Below the pieces are notes generated by a model. It saw only the letters and a program-made list of their open reading frames with translations, had not been told where the DNA came from and did not search any database. A DNA stretch of 64,000 nt from Parapedobacter sp. SGR-10 (GTDB lineage: Bacteria; Bacteroidota; Bacteroidia; Sphingobacteriales; Sphingobacteriaceae): assembly GCF_011030405.1 (NCBI RefSeq), contig NZ_JAAJTJ010000001.1, forward strand, positions 62,001 to 126,000. The letters are read 5' to 3'. Below are positions 8,104 to 16,388 of this stretch, one piece after another. Position numbers and translations under genes: made by a program. Position 1 is the first letter of the stretch, and each line of letters opens with the position of its first letter.

Positions 8104-9102
8104 TTATTGCAGGGAAAGAGAATCCTTTGCCCTTTTAGCTTCTTCTTTCGCCCTCTTTTTAAAGAAGCCTCTCAATAGAAAATTGCTCTGCAGCGCTTCC
8201 ATATTTTCATCCAGCTTATGCGTACTGGTGTTGAGATTTTTCAATATCTGCTTGATTTCGGCAGCTGCGGCCGGGTCGTTGGTCAATACGCCTACAGCGT
8301 TGTTCTTTTCATTGAGACGTTCGGTCACCTGATTAAGATTGGCCATCATGGCGTTGGCTTCTTTCGTAATATCATTTAGCTGATTGGCCGATTGACGAAA
8401 ACTTGCAAAGACAGCTGTGTCTGTGGTCAGATCATGGATCAACCCCTGATCACTGTTGAGCCGGTTTGACAAAGCGACCATATTGTTCATTGTTTTTTGG
8501 ACATCAACCATGATTTGGGTCAATGAGGCTGTGGTTTGCCGCAAGTTACTAGCGATAGCGTCATCTGTCAACAAGGCTCCTACCGTACCTTTTCCTTCCA
8601 CCATCTGTGCCGATAGTGTGGCAAAATTTTTGGTGATTTCCTTGAGGTTATCCCCATTTTCCTGAAACAGTGACATCATCTGCTCCATCCCCCCTCCTGG
8701 TCCCGACCTGACCTCATCTCCGTCTTCTATAGATGGGAAGCTCTCCGTACCGCCTACCAAGCTGATAATTGCATTTCCGATCAATCCGTCCGAACCTAAG
8801 GTGGCTACTACATCCTTACGGATGAATGAACTGGACTTTTCTTCAATACTCATCACTACACGCACATTTTCTACATCTTCAAAGCCTATCTCTTTGATGA
8901 TACCCACCTTGACACCCGAAAACCAGACATTATTGCCCACCTTAAGCCCCTTCACATCCTTGAAATGCGTGCTTACCAAGACATTCTTGCTGAATTTATT
9001 TTGTTGCGTCCCCAACACCAATATTCCTGCCACCAATATAACCAGTCCTACCAGCACAAAAAGACCGACAATAATAGAACGTTTATTTTCTTTCATGTTC
9101 AT
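8104..9102 (-). CDS. mlaD: MlaD-family MCE-domain protein, phospholipid/lipid transport
   Basis: A 332-residue protein with one N-terminal membrane helix (IIVGLFVLVGLVILVAGILVLG), an MCE domain in the periplasm (about 40-120, STHFKDVKGLKVGNNVWFSGVKVGIIKEI) and a long helical C-terminal region with repeated Asn/Leu-rich heptads. It is the substrate-binding piece of an Mla-type ABC transporter that moves phospholipids between the membranes. It is third in the leftward order mlaE, mlaF, mlaD, but a 190-bp gap with a repeat separates it from mlaF. AGG lies 5 bases before the ATG at 9102, which supports this start. Confidence 0.92.
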   Translation of the reverse strand: MNMKENKRSIIVGLFVLVGLVILVAGILVLGTQQNKFSKNVLVSTHFKDVKGLKVGNNVWFSGVKVGIIKEIGFEDVENVRVVMSIEEKSSSFIRKDVVATLGSDGLIGNAIISLVGGTESFPSIEDGDEVRSGPGGGMEQMMSLFQENGDNLKEITKNFATLSAQMVEGKGTVGALLTDDAIASNLRQTTASLTQIMVDVQKTMNNMVALSNRLNSDQGLIHDLTTDTAVFASFRQSANQLNDITKEANAMMANLNQVTERLNEKNNAVGVLTNDPAAAAEIKQILKNLNTSTHKLDENMEALQSNFLLRGFFKKRAKEEAKRAKDSLSLQ

Positions 9103-9141
9103 CGTAACCTAATTTTCTTCTTTTAGTAAATGACATTTTTT

Positions 9142-9274
9142 AACCACATAGGATTTATAGCTAACATAATCCATTGAAAGGGAAGCATAACTACACATAG
9201 CACCCGACTGGTCGGGTGACTATGGTGTTTCTTATGTCTCCTTAGACTATGTATTACTATATAGCTATGTGGTT
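9142..9274. repeat. MITE-like repeat with AACCACATAG ends (copy 1)
   Basis: A 133-bp unit bounded by AACCACATAG and CTATGTGGTT in inverted orientation. An internal hairpin (CATAGCACCCGAC with GTCGGGTGACTATG, about 9197-9225) lies inside. A second copy is at 48669-48835. It occupies the mlaF-mlaD gap. Confidence 0.75.
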
Positions 9275-9292
9275 TCATTTTTTGCCATATTG

Positions 9293-10072
9293 TTAGTTTT
9301 CTTCTGTAAAATTGTAATCGTAAAATGGTTTGACGCGCGCATCGTCCGTATCAAATATGTCTTCAAATGTACCCTGTCGCTCAAACTTGCCATCCAACAG
9401 CATCACAATACGATCGCCGACCATCTTGGCACAGGCCAAATCGTGGGTGATGATGATGGAGGAGGTATTGTACCTTTCCTGCACTTCGTTGATCAGCCCA
9501 TTGATATCCAGACAGGTAATAGGATCCAGCCCAGCTGTAGGCTCGTCGTACAACATGATATCCGGACGCAGAATGAGTGTGCGTGCGATACCTATACGCT
9601 TGCGCTGTCCTCCCGACAGTTCGGATGGCATCTGGTTGATCGTCTGTAGCAAGCCGACGCCATCCAGTACATCCTCGACCTCTTTGTTTATCTCCATCCG
9701 TGTGAGGTTACGTTTGTTTCGTACCAAGGGAAATTCAAGGTTCTCCCGAACGGTCATACTGTCATACAAGGCACTGTTTTGAAAAGAAAAACCTATACGC
9801 TGACGCAATGCCCGCAATTCCCTATCGTTCAACTGGTTGACAACCTGCCCCAACACATCGATCTCCCCAGCATCAGGCTTCAAAAGACCGGTAATCAATT
9901 TGATAAGGACAGACTTACCTGTCCCTGACCTACCCAAAACCACGAGGTTTTCCCGATCATACAGCTTAAGGTCTACACCACGCAGGACATGCAGATCACC
10001 GAATGATTTGCTGACACCACGAACGTCAATCACCACCTCATCGTAGTTGATATCTACCTTACTCTTTATCAT
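9293..10072 (-). CDS. mlaF: MlaF-type ABC transporter ATPase
   Basis: A 259-residue ABC ATPase. Walker A is GRSGTGKS (47-54), the signature is ELSGGQRKR, and Walker B is IMLYDEPTAGLDP. The Ser-rich Walker A and the QRKRIGIART form are typical of the Mla/Ttg2 group. It powers lipid movement by the permease encoded immediately upstream (10069-10860); the two genes overlap by 4 bases (ATGA), so translation is coupled. Confidence 0.95.
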   Translation of the reverse strand: MIKSKVDINYDEVVIDVRGVSKSFGDLHVLRGVDLKLYDRENLVVLGRSGTGKSVLIKLITGLLKPDAGEIDVLGQVVNQLNDRELRALRQRIGFSFQNSALYDSMTVRENLEFPLVRNKRNLTRMEINKEVEDVLDGVGLLQTINQMPSELSGGQRKRIGIARTLILRPDIMLYDEPTAGLDPITCLDINGLINEVQERYNTSSIIITHDLACAKMVGDRIVMLLDGKFERQGTFEDIFDTDDARVKPFYDYNFTEEN

Positions 10073-10860
10073 ACTCCGGTAATTAAAGGTGTAACAAAGC
10101 CCAGTAAAAGGACGATCAGAAGTTCTTCGATAAATATGATAAACATGGATGCGACTACGGCACTATTGGCTGCCTTACCCACGCCTTCGGTACCCTTCGA
10201 AGAATAATAACCCGAATAGCAGCTTACAAAACCTAGTGTAAAACCAAACACCACAGCTCGCAATACCATCGCAAACACATCTATCATACCGATTTTATCA
10301 AAAACCTGTGTATAAAAACTCAATAAGCTCAATTGGTCATTTGCAATAATGCTCAAATACCCCCCGAACAAACCTATAGCGGCTATATAAAAGCAAAGAA
10401 TAGGTATCATAATAGTCGTAGCTATAATACGGCTAACGATCAAAAATTTGAAAGGATTAGTACCCGAAACTTCCATCGCATCGATCTGTTCGGTCACATT
10501 CATAGAGCTCAATTCAGCACCGATCTGCGAACCTACTTTCCCGGAGGCGATCAAAGCTGTGACCAATGGTGCCAAAGCACGGACAATAGCGATCGATATC
10601 AATGCCGGCAGCCAAGACGTTGCGCCGAAATCTTCCAACGAGGGCCTAGACTGCTTGGTAAATACAAAGCCAACGATAAAACCTGTCAGACTGATCAGGG
10701 GAAATGATTTCCACCCTACTTCGTAACACTGGCGTATGATTTCTTTAAACTCATATGGAGGGCTCACCAATTCACGGAAGAACCGCATAAGGAAGCTATG
10801 CAACCTAGCAAATTCCAACAGTAAGTTTGTTATTTTCTTTCCCATTAAGGCTTCGTTCAA
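10069..10860 (-). CDS. mlaE: MlaE-type ABC transporter permease
   Basis: A 263-residue inner membrane protein with about five or six membrane segments and the MlaE family pattern (GWKSFPLISLTGFIVGFVFTKQSRPSL, ELSSMNVTEQIDAMEVSGTNPFKFLIVSRIIA). The sequence GSQIGAELSSMNVTEQIDAM is characteristic. It is first in the mlaE-mlaF-mlaD order. A TACCTTTG -7-like element lies on the minus strand at 10897-10904, some 40 bp upstream of the ATG. Confidence 0.94.
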   Translation of the reverse strand: MNEALMGKKITNLLLEFARLHSFLMRFFRELVSPPYEFKEIIRQCYEVGWKSFPLISLTGFIVGFVFTKQSRPSLEDFGATSWLPALISIAIVRALAPLVTALIASGKVGSQIGAELSSMNVTEQIDAMEVSGTNPFKFLIVSRIIATTIMIPILCFYIAAIGLFGGYLSIIANDQLSLLSFYTQVFDKIGMIDVFAMVLRAVVFGFTLGFVSCYSGYYSSKGTEGVGKAANSAVVASMFIIFIEELLIVLLLGFVTPLITGV

Positions 10861-10896
10861 ATATCGTTATCCGTACCCCTTATCCTAAAATCTTGG

Positions 10897-10904
10897 CAAA
10901 GGTA
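10897..10904 (-). promoter_or_regulatory. Probable -7 promoter element of the mla operon
   Basis: TACCTTTG on the minus strand matches TAnnTTTG. No clear -33 TTG is visible at the expected distance, so only the -7 element is claimed. Confidence 0.45.
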
Positions 10905-11224
10905 CAAATTTTTTGTCTAGTAGGCAGGGATATCATACGCTGCAGAGCAACCGCATCAAAAAGAAGCCCCAGAGGGGCGAACCTTATGGTAACCGCAAGC
11001 AACCCCACATCCAAGCTCCATAGAGCCTGTTCCGATTAAGCGACCATACCATAAGGTCATCCCTACGAGATTTGATATAGAGATGACGGCTTTTTACCGA
11101 AAGGGCATGCCCACGGCATTTCTCATGGCTGTAGTATGACCTATATCATATGACCGCTTCCATTGTACCCCCCCCTTACCTTATTAAGGTTTTGCGTTTT
11201 GACGACAAGGTACAGCTTTTGCGC
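10905..11224. other. Gene-free gap with degenerate interspersed repeats
   Basis: No convincing coding frame. It holds a small hairpin (GCCCCAGAGGGGC, about 10965-10980) and a 10-bp inverted pair ACCTTATGGT/ACCATAAGGT (10981-10990 and 11048-11057), a pattern like interspersed repeats of Bacteroidota. A C-run (CCCCCCCC) lies near 11168. Confidence 0.5.
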
Positions 11225-12106
11225 CTACTGCATATCAAACAAGTGCTTCTCCGCATGGTAGGAAGAACGCACCAATGGCCCGGACTCGACATACTTGAAG
11301 CCCATTTGTAAACCTATTTCTTTATACTTCTCAAACTGAGCGGGAGAGATCCAATCGATCACAGGATGATGGGCTTTTGTAGGTTGTAGATACTGTCCTA
11401 AAGTGATAATATGTACACCCACATCATACAGATCCTGCATCGCTTCGACAACATCTTCTTCGGTTTCGCCTAGACCGAGCATAATTCCCGATTTTGTACG
11501 CAATCCGGCTTCCGAAATACGACGTAAACATTCCAGCGACCGATCGTATTTAGCCTGTATACGTACCTCACGGGTCAGTCTCCTCACGGTTTCAAGATTG
11601 TGCGACACGACCTCGGGGCGTACGGCCAACACCCTGTCCAGATTATCCCATTGCCCTTTGAAATCAGGGATCAGCGTTTCCAAAGTGGTTTCGGGACTCT
11701 CCCGACGTATAGCCAATATAGTTTCTGCCCAGATCGTAGAACCTCCGTCTTTGAGATCATCCCGGTCTACGGAAGTGATCACACAGTGTTTGACTTGCAT
11801 CAGCTTGACCGACTGCGCCACACGATTAGGCTCGTCCATATCTACGGGCAGAGGTCTACCCGTCGCTACTGCACAAAATGAACATGATCGCGTACAGATA
11901 TTGCCCAGGATCATAAAAGTCGCCGTACCTGCACCCCAACATTCTCCCATATTGGGACAGTTGCCGCTCTCACAGATAGTATGGAGCTTGTGCTCATCCA
12001 CAAGGTTGCGCACATGACGGTACTCTTTGCCAACGGGCAGTTTCACGCGCAACCAATCCGGCTTACGCTGTGTCTGATGAGCAGGTATTACGGGAAGTTC
12101 AATCAT
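11225..12106 (-). CDS. lipA: Lipoyl synthase
   Basis: A 293-residue radical-SAM enzyme that inserts two sulfurs into protein-bound octanoyl groups to make lipoyl cofactors. The auxiliary cluster motif is [12 protein letters not shown] and the radical-SAM motif is CTRSCSFC; the C-terminal RSSYHAE motif that ligates the auxiliary cluster is present ([12 protein letters not shown]). The frame extends 20 residues further upstream, but ATG at 12106 ([20 protein letters not shown]) gives a normal length. It is monocistronic; lpd at 20945 encodes a user of the same cofactor system. Confidence 0.97.
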   Translation of the reverse strand: MIELPVIPAHQTQRKPDWLRVKLPVGKEYRHVRNLVDEHKLHTICESGNCPNMGECWGAGTATFMILGNICTRSCSFCAVATGRPLPVDMDEPNRVAQSVKLMQVKHCVITSVDRDDLKDGGSTIWAETILAIRRESPETTLETLIPDFKGQWDNLDRVLAVRPEVVSHNLETVRRLTREVRIQAKYDRSLECLRRISEAGLRTKSGIMLGLGETEEDVVEAMQDLYDVGVHIITLGQYLQPTKAHHPVIDWISPAQFEKYKEIGLQMGFKYVESGPLVRSSYHAEKHLFDMQ

Positions 12107-12176
12107 AATGCAAAGGTAAGGATATTTCGGATATGATGTAGCCTTAATGTGTTGGTTGAATATCATTTTGTAACAG

Positions 12177-12207
12177 AACCTGCCAGGTTTTTGAAAACCT
12201 GGCAGGT
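12177..12207. repeat. Palindromic hairpin ahead of lipA
   Basis: ACCTGCCAGGTTTT and GAAAACCTGGCAGGT form a nearly perfect hairpin in the gap between lipA and the barrel protein gene. It is followed directly by a GTAGAGACGC-family repeat, and it may be an interspersed repeat rather than a control site. Confidence 0.6.
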
Positions 12208-12223
12208 CTAGAATTCTTCGGCA

Positions 12224-12251
12224 GTAGAGACGTAAGATCTTACGTCTCTAC
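12224..12251. repeat. Palindromic repeat, GTAGAGACGC family (copy 3)
   Basis: A perfect 28-bp palindrome with arms GTAGAGACGTAAGA and TCTTACGTCTCTAC. The centre differs from the other copies but stays palindromic, which indicates selection for pairing or origin by a self-complementary mechanism. Confidence 0.85.
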
Positions 12252-12257
12252 GATCTG

Positions 12258-12290
12258 ACAAAAAAAGCCCCTTGCAATAAACAAGGGGCT
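12258..12290 (-). terminator. Intrinsic terminator of the barrel protein gene
   Basis: AGCCCCTTG (12266-12274) pairs with CAAGGGGCT (12282-12290); on the minus strand the stem is followed by a run of T. It lies 25 bp after the stop of the gene at 12315-13028. Confidence 0.9.
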
Positions 12291-12314
12291 TCAAAAATTA
12301 TTTTTTTAATTCAA

Positions 12315-13028
12315 TTAGAATTGGAAACCAATACCAAATGACAATACACGGTTTGACACCTTGTAACCGTCAACTTTTTCAGGATTTAAATCAGTCAACC
12401 CCAACCCATATCCGGCATTGATCAAGAAACCATTGGCCAATTTAAAGCCAGCCAAGAAATTGATACCTGCCTCAAAAGCTTTCATATCCTTGTCATCACC
12501 GCTTCCAAATTTAAGTTTTTCGTCTCCTTTACCCGTTTCATCATCAGTAACGGCCTCTCCATTAATAGTCAATTTATTATCCCACTTATCTTTTCCACTG
12601 ATAGCAAATCCTGCATAAGGGCCTGCTCCTAAGAATACAGATCCCGAAGGTCCAACAGGGATAGAATAAACCGCATTCACCGGAATTTCGACAGACATCA
12701 CATTTCTTGTGCTTTTTGTAGAGTATGCGTAAGTATCACCCATAATTTCCTCCGAGCCCGTAAGTGAAACTTTTTGTCCTTTGCCTTGCAAGGATATTCC
12801 CGGTTGGATAGAAAAATTCGGAGCTACAGGTATATCAGCATAACCCGTGATGTAGAAAGACGGGTTAAGTTTGACACCATCTTCTTCTTCATCATCCTCA
12901 TCTCCAGCTGGAGCCTTGTAAGCATACTTGCCCAAGTTCAAACCTCCTTTAACCCCATAACTAACTTGTGCCTGAGCACCTGCGGCCAACAAAAATGCTG
13001 CACCTAATGATAGTAAAATTTTTTTCAT
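12315..13028 (-). CDS. Outer membrane beta-barrel protein, PorT-like (tandem paralog 1)
   Basis: A 237-residue exported protein. A signal peptide (MKKILLSLGAAFLLAAGAQAQ) is followed by alternating strands rich in Gly and aromatic residues, and the chain ends in an aromatic residue (LSFGIGFQF), which is the usual barrel insertion signal. It matches the outer membrane beta-barrel (OMP_b-brl_2, PorT-like) family. It has an acidic insertion (DEDDEEEDG) near residue 45. Two close paralogs follow at 13158 and 13877 with the same signal peptide, the same GISLQGKG motif and the same end. Specific role unknown. Confidence 0.85.
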   Translation of the reverse strand: MKKILLSLGAAFLLAAGAQAQVSYGVKGGLNLGKYAYKAPAGDEDDEEEDGVKLNPSFYITGYADIPVAPNFSIQPGISLQGKGQKVSLTGSEEIMGDTYAYSTKSTRNVMSVEIPVNAVYSIPVGPSGSVFLGAGPYAGFAISGKDKWDNKLTINGEAVTDDETGKGDEKLKFGSGDDKDMKAFEAGINFLAGFKLANGFLINAGYGLGLTDLNPEKVDGYKVSNRVLSFGIGFQF

Positions 13029-13157
13029 AACATCTATTTTTTTAAAATTTCAATAAAAATTGACTAAATGTCTGTAAAACAATCCATATATACAAATTAT
13101 TTTACGAAAATCAACAAAAATACCGCAAAAGCGGTATATAATTTTAAAGCTCCACAC

Positions 13158-13802
13158 CTAGAATTGGAAACCAATTCCAAAAGACAGTACACGATTGGAA
13201 AATTTAAGGCCGGTATCGTCACTTGGTGAAAGATTGGTCAATCCCAAATTATACCCCGCATTGACCAAAAAGCCATTGGCCAATTTGAAACCAACCAGAA
13301 AATTGATGCCTGCATCAAAGGGTTTCATGCTCTTGTCGGCACCTGAGAATTTAATTTTTTCATCAAGGGAATCTGAATCTTCATCTGTTTGTAACGTCCA
13401 TTTGTACCGTCCACTGATAGCGTAACCTGCATACGGACCTCCTCCCAAAAATACCGATCCCACATCAGCCACAGGAATATAATACACCACATTCACGGGA
13501 ATCTCAACAGATATCACATTTCTGGTCTCTTTTTCAGAATACCCTTCTTCTACATAGGAAAATTTGTCTCCTTTACCCTGCAAGGAAATCCCGGGCTGAA
13601 CGGAAACATTGGTAGCTACAAACAGATCTGCATATCCCGTAAGGTAAAACGAGGGGTTCATCTTGATATGATCCTCCACATTTTCTTGCACATTGGAATA
13701 CTTGCCCAGATTGACTCCGGCCTTAATGCCATAACCTACTTGTGCCTGTACACCTACAGCTGACAAAAATGCGACACCTAATGCCAGTAAGAGTTTTTTC
13801 AT
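13158..13802 (-). CDS. Outer membrane beta-barrel protein, PorT-like (tandem paralog 2)
   Basis: A 214-residue paralog of the genes on both sides. Signal peptide MKKLLLALGVAFLSAVGVQAQ, shared motifs VSVQPGISLQGKGDKF and SVFLGGGPYAGYAISG, and the aromatic C-terminus VLSFGIGFQF. The frame could start three codons earlier (13811) but both paralogs begin with MKK, so I place the start at 13802. It is closest to the protein at 12315 and shares the same C-terminal strand almost word for word. Confidence 0.83.
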   Translation of the reverse strand: MKKLLLALGVAFLSAVGVQAQVGYGIKAGVNLGKYSNVQENVEDHIKMNPSFYLTGYADLFVATNVSVQPGISLQGKGDKFSYVEEGYSEKETRNVISVEIPVNVVYYIPVADVGSVFLGGGPYAGYAISGRYKWTLQTDEDSDSLDEKIKFSGADKSMKPFDAGINFLVGFKLANGFLVNAGYNLGLTNLSPSDDTGLKFSNRVLSFGIGFQF

Positions 13803-13825
13803 GCAGTCCATAGGGGATAAAATTC

Positions 13826-13861
13826 CATAAAACGATTTACATTCGCAAATCGTTTTATGGA
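13826..13861 (-). terminator. Terminator-like hairpin between tandem barrel genes
   Basis: CCATAAAACGATTT pairs with AAATCGTTTTATGG around a short loop. On the minus strand it follows the gene at 13877-14524 and leads into T-rich sequence. Confidence 0.7.
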
Positions 13862-13876
13862 ACTCGGCCTTTTTAT

Positions 13877-14524
13877 TTAGAATTCGAAACCTAAGCCCAC
13901 TGAAAATCCTCTGTTTTTGATATCATCCGAAAAACTCTTGGCACCTGCAATATTAGTCAATCCTAAGCCATAATTTGCATTCAGAAGCAGGCCATTTCCC
14001 AGTTTGAATCCGGCTAGGAAATTGACACCAAAGTCTGTTCCTTTCAGCTCCTCATCCTTACCAAAAGAAAACTCATTCAATGTATTGGACGATCCATCGC
14101 CGCTGCCATCTCTACTGTTGACTTTGTTTTTACCACTCAAACCAAAACCAACGTAAGGACCTGCACCGATAAACACATTGCCTAGTCCTACAGGAAATTT
14201 ACCCACAAAATTGACCGGTACTTCCAACCACATTGTATTTTGGGATACGTCGTATGTAGTACCGCCAAATTTGACTTCTGCAAACTTAGCTCCTTTTCCT
14301 TGCAAGGATACGCCGGGTTGGAGATAAAGGCCCGGGGCTATTGGCGCATCCAGATACCCTGTCACATGAAACCCCACCGTAGACTTGGTATCCGACAGTT
14401 CATCCGAGCTACCATAGCTGTACGACGGAAAATTAACACCTGCCTTCAAACCGAAGCCTGTCTGCGCTTGCGCTCCCGCCACTAGCAGGAAAGCTGCGCC
14501 CAATGTAAGTACAATTTTTTTCAT
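13877..14524 (-). CDS. Outer membrane beta-barrel protein, PorT-like (tandem paralog 3)
   Basis: A 215-residue paralog with signal peptide MKKIVLTLGAAFLLVAGAQAQ, the motif LYLQPGVSLQGKGAKF and the C-terminus RGFSVGLGFEF. It is the most diverged of the three. The frame extends to 14557, but ATG at 14524 gives the signal peptide shared with the paralogs. It has its own terminator, so each tandem copy appears to be a separate unit. Confidence 0.83.
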   Translation of the reverse strand: MKKIVLTLGAAFLLVAGAQAQTGFGLKAGVNFPSYSYGSSDELSDTKSTVGFHVTGYLDAPIAPGLYLQPGVSLQGKGAKFAEVKFGGTTYDVSQNTMWLEVPVNFVGKFPVGLGNVFIGAGPYVGFGLSGKNKVNSRDGSGDGSSNTLNEFSFGKDEELKGTDFGVNFLAGFKLGNGLLLNANYGLGLTNIAGAKSFSDDIKNRGFSVGLGFEF

Positions 14525-14614
14525 ACTATTATTCACTTGTTTTGTATCACAATGCAAGTATCAGACCAAAAAATATTAAAAAGGCTTAAATATATGTTTA
14601 GATGACTTTTGCGA

Positions 14615-14666
14615 AGACTTCGGAAGTTTACCTTTAATCTTTTCATATTTTTAACTTCCGAAGTCT
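14615..14666. repeat. Inverted repeat AGACTTCGGAAGTT
   Basis: Perfect 14-bp arms at 14615-14628 and 14653-14666, in the gap between the barrel gene and tRNA-Cys. A related inverted repeat (GACTTCCGGAGTTTT) occurs at 53195-53226. Confidence 0.7.
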
Positions 14667-14678
14667 ACAATAATATTT

Positions 14679-14710
14679 TTTGTATTTATAAAAATTAAGC
14701 ATTACTTTTG
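14679..14710 (+). promoter_or_regulatory. Promoter of tRNA-Cys
   Basis: TTTG at 14679-14682 (-33) and TACTTTTG at 14703-14710 (-7, TAnnTTTG) are 20 bp apart, an excellent match to the Bacteroidota housekeeping promoter. The tRNA begins 20 bp downstream. Confidence 0.75.
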
Positions 14711-14729
14711 CATTCCCTCTAGGGGAAAG

Positions 14730-14800
14730 GGTCGGATGGCCGAGTGGCTAGGCAGAGGTCTGCAAAACCTCCCACAGCGGTTCGAATCCGCTTCCGACCT
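14730..14800 (+). tRNA. tRNA-Cys (anticodon GCA)
   Basis: The acceptor stem pairs GGTCGGA (14730-14736) with TCCGACC (14793-14799). The anticodon loop CTGCAAA has GCA at 14762-14764. The T loop has GGTTCGAATCC. CCA is not encoded. A conserved 59-codon gene follows 46 bp downstream and is probably on the same transcript. Confidence 0.95.
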
Positions 14801-14846
14801 CGTTTTTTGGACAAAGGGGCATATTAAAAAAATATTAAATAATACC

Positions 14847-15026
14847 ATGGGAGTTACACGTTTAAAAAGAAAAGATAGAAGAAACAAGACTACTGCACGT
14901 CTTGAAGTTCAGTTTTTGAAATTGGGACGCAACGTAGAGTTGGGCTCACGGTCAAAATTATCGAAAGATAGTCAGATTGTGAAAAATAATGCAATCTTGG
15001 ACAAATTGACAACAGAAACAAAATAA
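14847..15026 (+). CDS. Small conserved basic protein, function unknown
   Basis: A 59-residue, very basic protein beginning MGVTRLKRKDRRNKTTARL and ending ILDKLTTETK. I recognise this as a short protein recurring in Sphingobacteriales just downstream of tRNA-Cys, but I know of no assigned role. The open frame runs back through the tRNA to 14736, but that part is RNA gene; ATG at 14847 is the sensible start. A good intrinsic terminator follows at 15050. The composition would suit binding RNA or ribosomes, which is only a guess. Confidence 0.7.
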   Translation: MGVTRLKRKDRRNKTTARLEVQFLKLGRNVELGSRSKLSKDSQIVKNNAILDKLTTETK

Positions 15027-15049
15027 GTCTGTTTTTCTAAAAAAGGAAT

Positions 15050-15082
15050 AAAAGGATTTGCGAGAGCAAGTCCTTTTTTTGT
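15050..15082 (+). terminator. Intrinsic terminator of the tRNA-Cys unit
   Basis: AAAAGGATTTGC pairs with GCAAGTCCTTTT around GAGA, followed by a run of T. Confidence 0.9.
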
Positions 15083-15096
15083 TTCAATTATAACAA

Positions 15097-15160
15097 CTTG
15101 CGTCGGCCCCCAGGTTCTTGGCAGTTCCTGTGGGATCGGGAGCCGAGCAAGCTGTATTTT
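15097..15160 (+). other. Compact multi-stem hairpin followed by T-run
   Basis: CTTGCGTCGGC (15097-15107) pairs with GCCGAGCAAG (15142-15151); inside, CCCCCAGG can pair with CCTGTGGG. A T-run follows. It may be an orphan terminator, an interspersed repeat or part of a small RNA; nothing decides between these. Confidence 0.35.
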
Positions 15161-15295
15161 TTATACATGTTCGTGTCGTACCGAACGAGCTTTTTTCATC
15201 TCCTCTTACAAAGATAATCAACAACTTGAAATACACAAATTATTGGGAAAATATTTTTGTAGCTTATTTGCGCAAATAATTTCTCAATTTGTTAT

Positions 15296-15772
15296 GTGCA
15301 CGACATCAACAAACATATACTCTCCGGCATTGGAGCCTTCCTCCGCCAAAGAAGAGAAGAACTGTCTTACTCACAAAGAGATGTCGCCAATATGACAGGA
15401 CTTACAGTCAATAGTATTTCTGCAATTGAAAAAGGTAAAAATTTTTCCATGAACAGTTTCTTGTTGATATGTCGTGCCCTGCAAGTCCAACCCAAACAGG
15501 TCTTCAAAGAAAATATAGACCTTACTCCCTTGTACAACCTCCCTCCCGAATCGAGAAAAAGGATAGAAACAACAAAGAAGTTAAATTATCTGGTCAATAA
15601 CACGGATTTTTTTCAAAGTCCCAAACGTGTTTCCGAAGTGTTGGAGGAGCTCGATTCGGACAAGCGTGAGAGCAACAAATTTTCAGTTTATCTGACAGGC
15701 TACTGTAAGGAAGGAGCTTTAGAATATATCAGAGAAGGCAATATCAAGAAGTATAAGAAAAAAGGGAAGTAA
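15296..15772 (+). CDS. XRE-family helix-turn-helix regulator
   Basis: A 158-residue protein. Residues 9-65 are a Cro/C1-type helix-turn-helix (FLRQRREELSYSQRDVANMTGLTVNSISAIEKGKN...LLICRALQV). The C-terminal half is charged and ends in a Lys-rich tail (IKKYKKKGK). The layout recalls the antitoxin or regulator ahead of HipA-type kinases, but no kinase gene follows; the neighbour at 15780 is rdgB on the other strand. The start is GTG at 15296; the overlapping ATG at 15294 is in another frame. Confidence 0.8.
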   Translation: MHDINKHILSGIGAFLRQRREELSYSQRDVANMTGLTVNSISAIEKGKNFSMNSFLLICRALQVQPKQVFKENIDLTPLYNLPPESRKRIETTKKLNYLVNNTDFFQSPKRVSEVLEELDSDKRESNKFSVYLTGYCKEGALEYIREGNIKKYKKKGK

Positions 15773-15779
15773 AACTCTA

Positions 15780-16364
15780 CTACCCCTTCGACACTTCCTT
15801 TAAAAATGCAGCCAATTGTTGTACGGCAACAGCTCGATGGCTGATCTTATTTTTCTCTTCGGCAGACATCTCGGCAAAAGTCTTATCGTATCCATCGGGG
15901 ATAAATATAGGATCATATCCAAACCCTTGTTCGCCTCGCCTCTCCATGATAATACGTCCTTCTATCGCACCCTCAAAAAAATATTGTTCCCCATTCAATA
16001 ACAAAGAAATCACGGTCTTAAAACGTGCTGTACGATCTTCCTTTCTCGCTAATCTTTCCAAGACAAGATCAATATTCTTCTCCATGTCCCGCGAACCGGA
16101 ATACCTTGCTGAATACACACCGGGCTCTCCGTTCAAGGCATCAACTTCCAGACCGGAATCATCGCCAAAACAATCGACATTGTATTTTGAGAATAAGTAA
16201 TCCGTCTTTTGCCGGGCATTGTCCCGAAAAGTATGACCGGTCTCCGGGATATCATCATGACAACCGATGTCGTCCAGCGATTTTATCCTAAACCTGTCTC
16301 CTACAATGGCTTGTACTTCCTCCAGCTTATGGGCGTTATTCGTTGCAAAAACTAAATCAAGCAT
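15780..16364 (-). CDS. rdgB: XTP/dITP diphosphatase (RdgB/HAM1 family)
   Basis: A 194-residue enzyme that removes deaminated purine nucleotides (dITP, XTP) from the pool as monophosphates. Signatures: LVFATNNAHKLEEVQAI at the N-terminus (SxNxxK-like phosphate site), DDSGLEVDALNGEPGVYSARYSG in the middle, and GQ/EQGFGYDPIFIPDG with AEMSAEEKNKISHRA near the end. Length and motif order are normal. The downstream convergent neighbour is the XRE regulator, 7 bp away. Confidence 0.96.
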   Translation of the reverse strand: MLDLVFATNNAHKLEEVQAIVGDRFRIKSLDDIGCHDDIPETGHTFRDNARQKTDYLFSKYNVDCFGDDSGLEVDALNGEPGVYSARYSGSRDMEKNIDLVLERLARKEDRTARFKTVISLLLNGEQYFFEGAIEGRIIMERRGEQGFGYDPIFIPDGYDKTFAEMSAEEKNKISHRAVAVQQLAAFLKEVSKG

Positions 16365-16388
16365 AATTTAATTATGAATGGTTAATGG

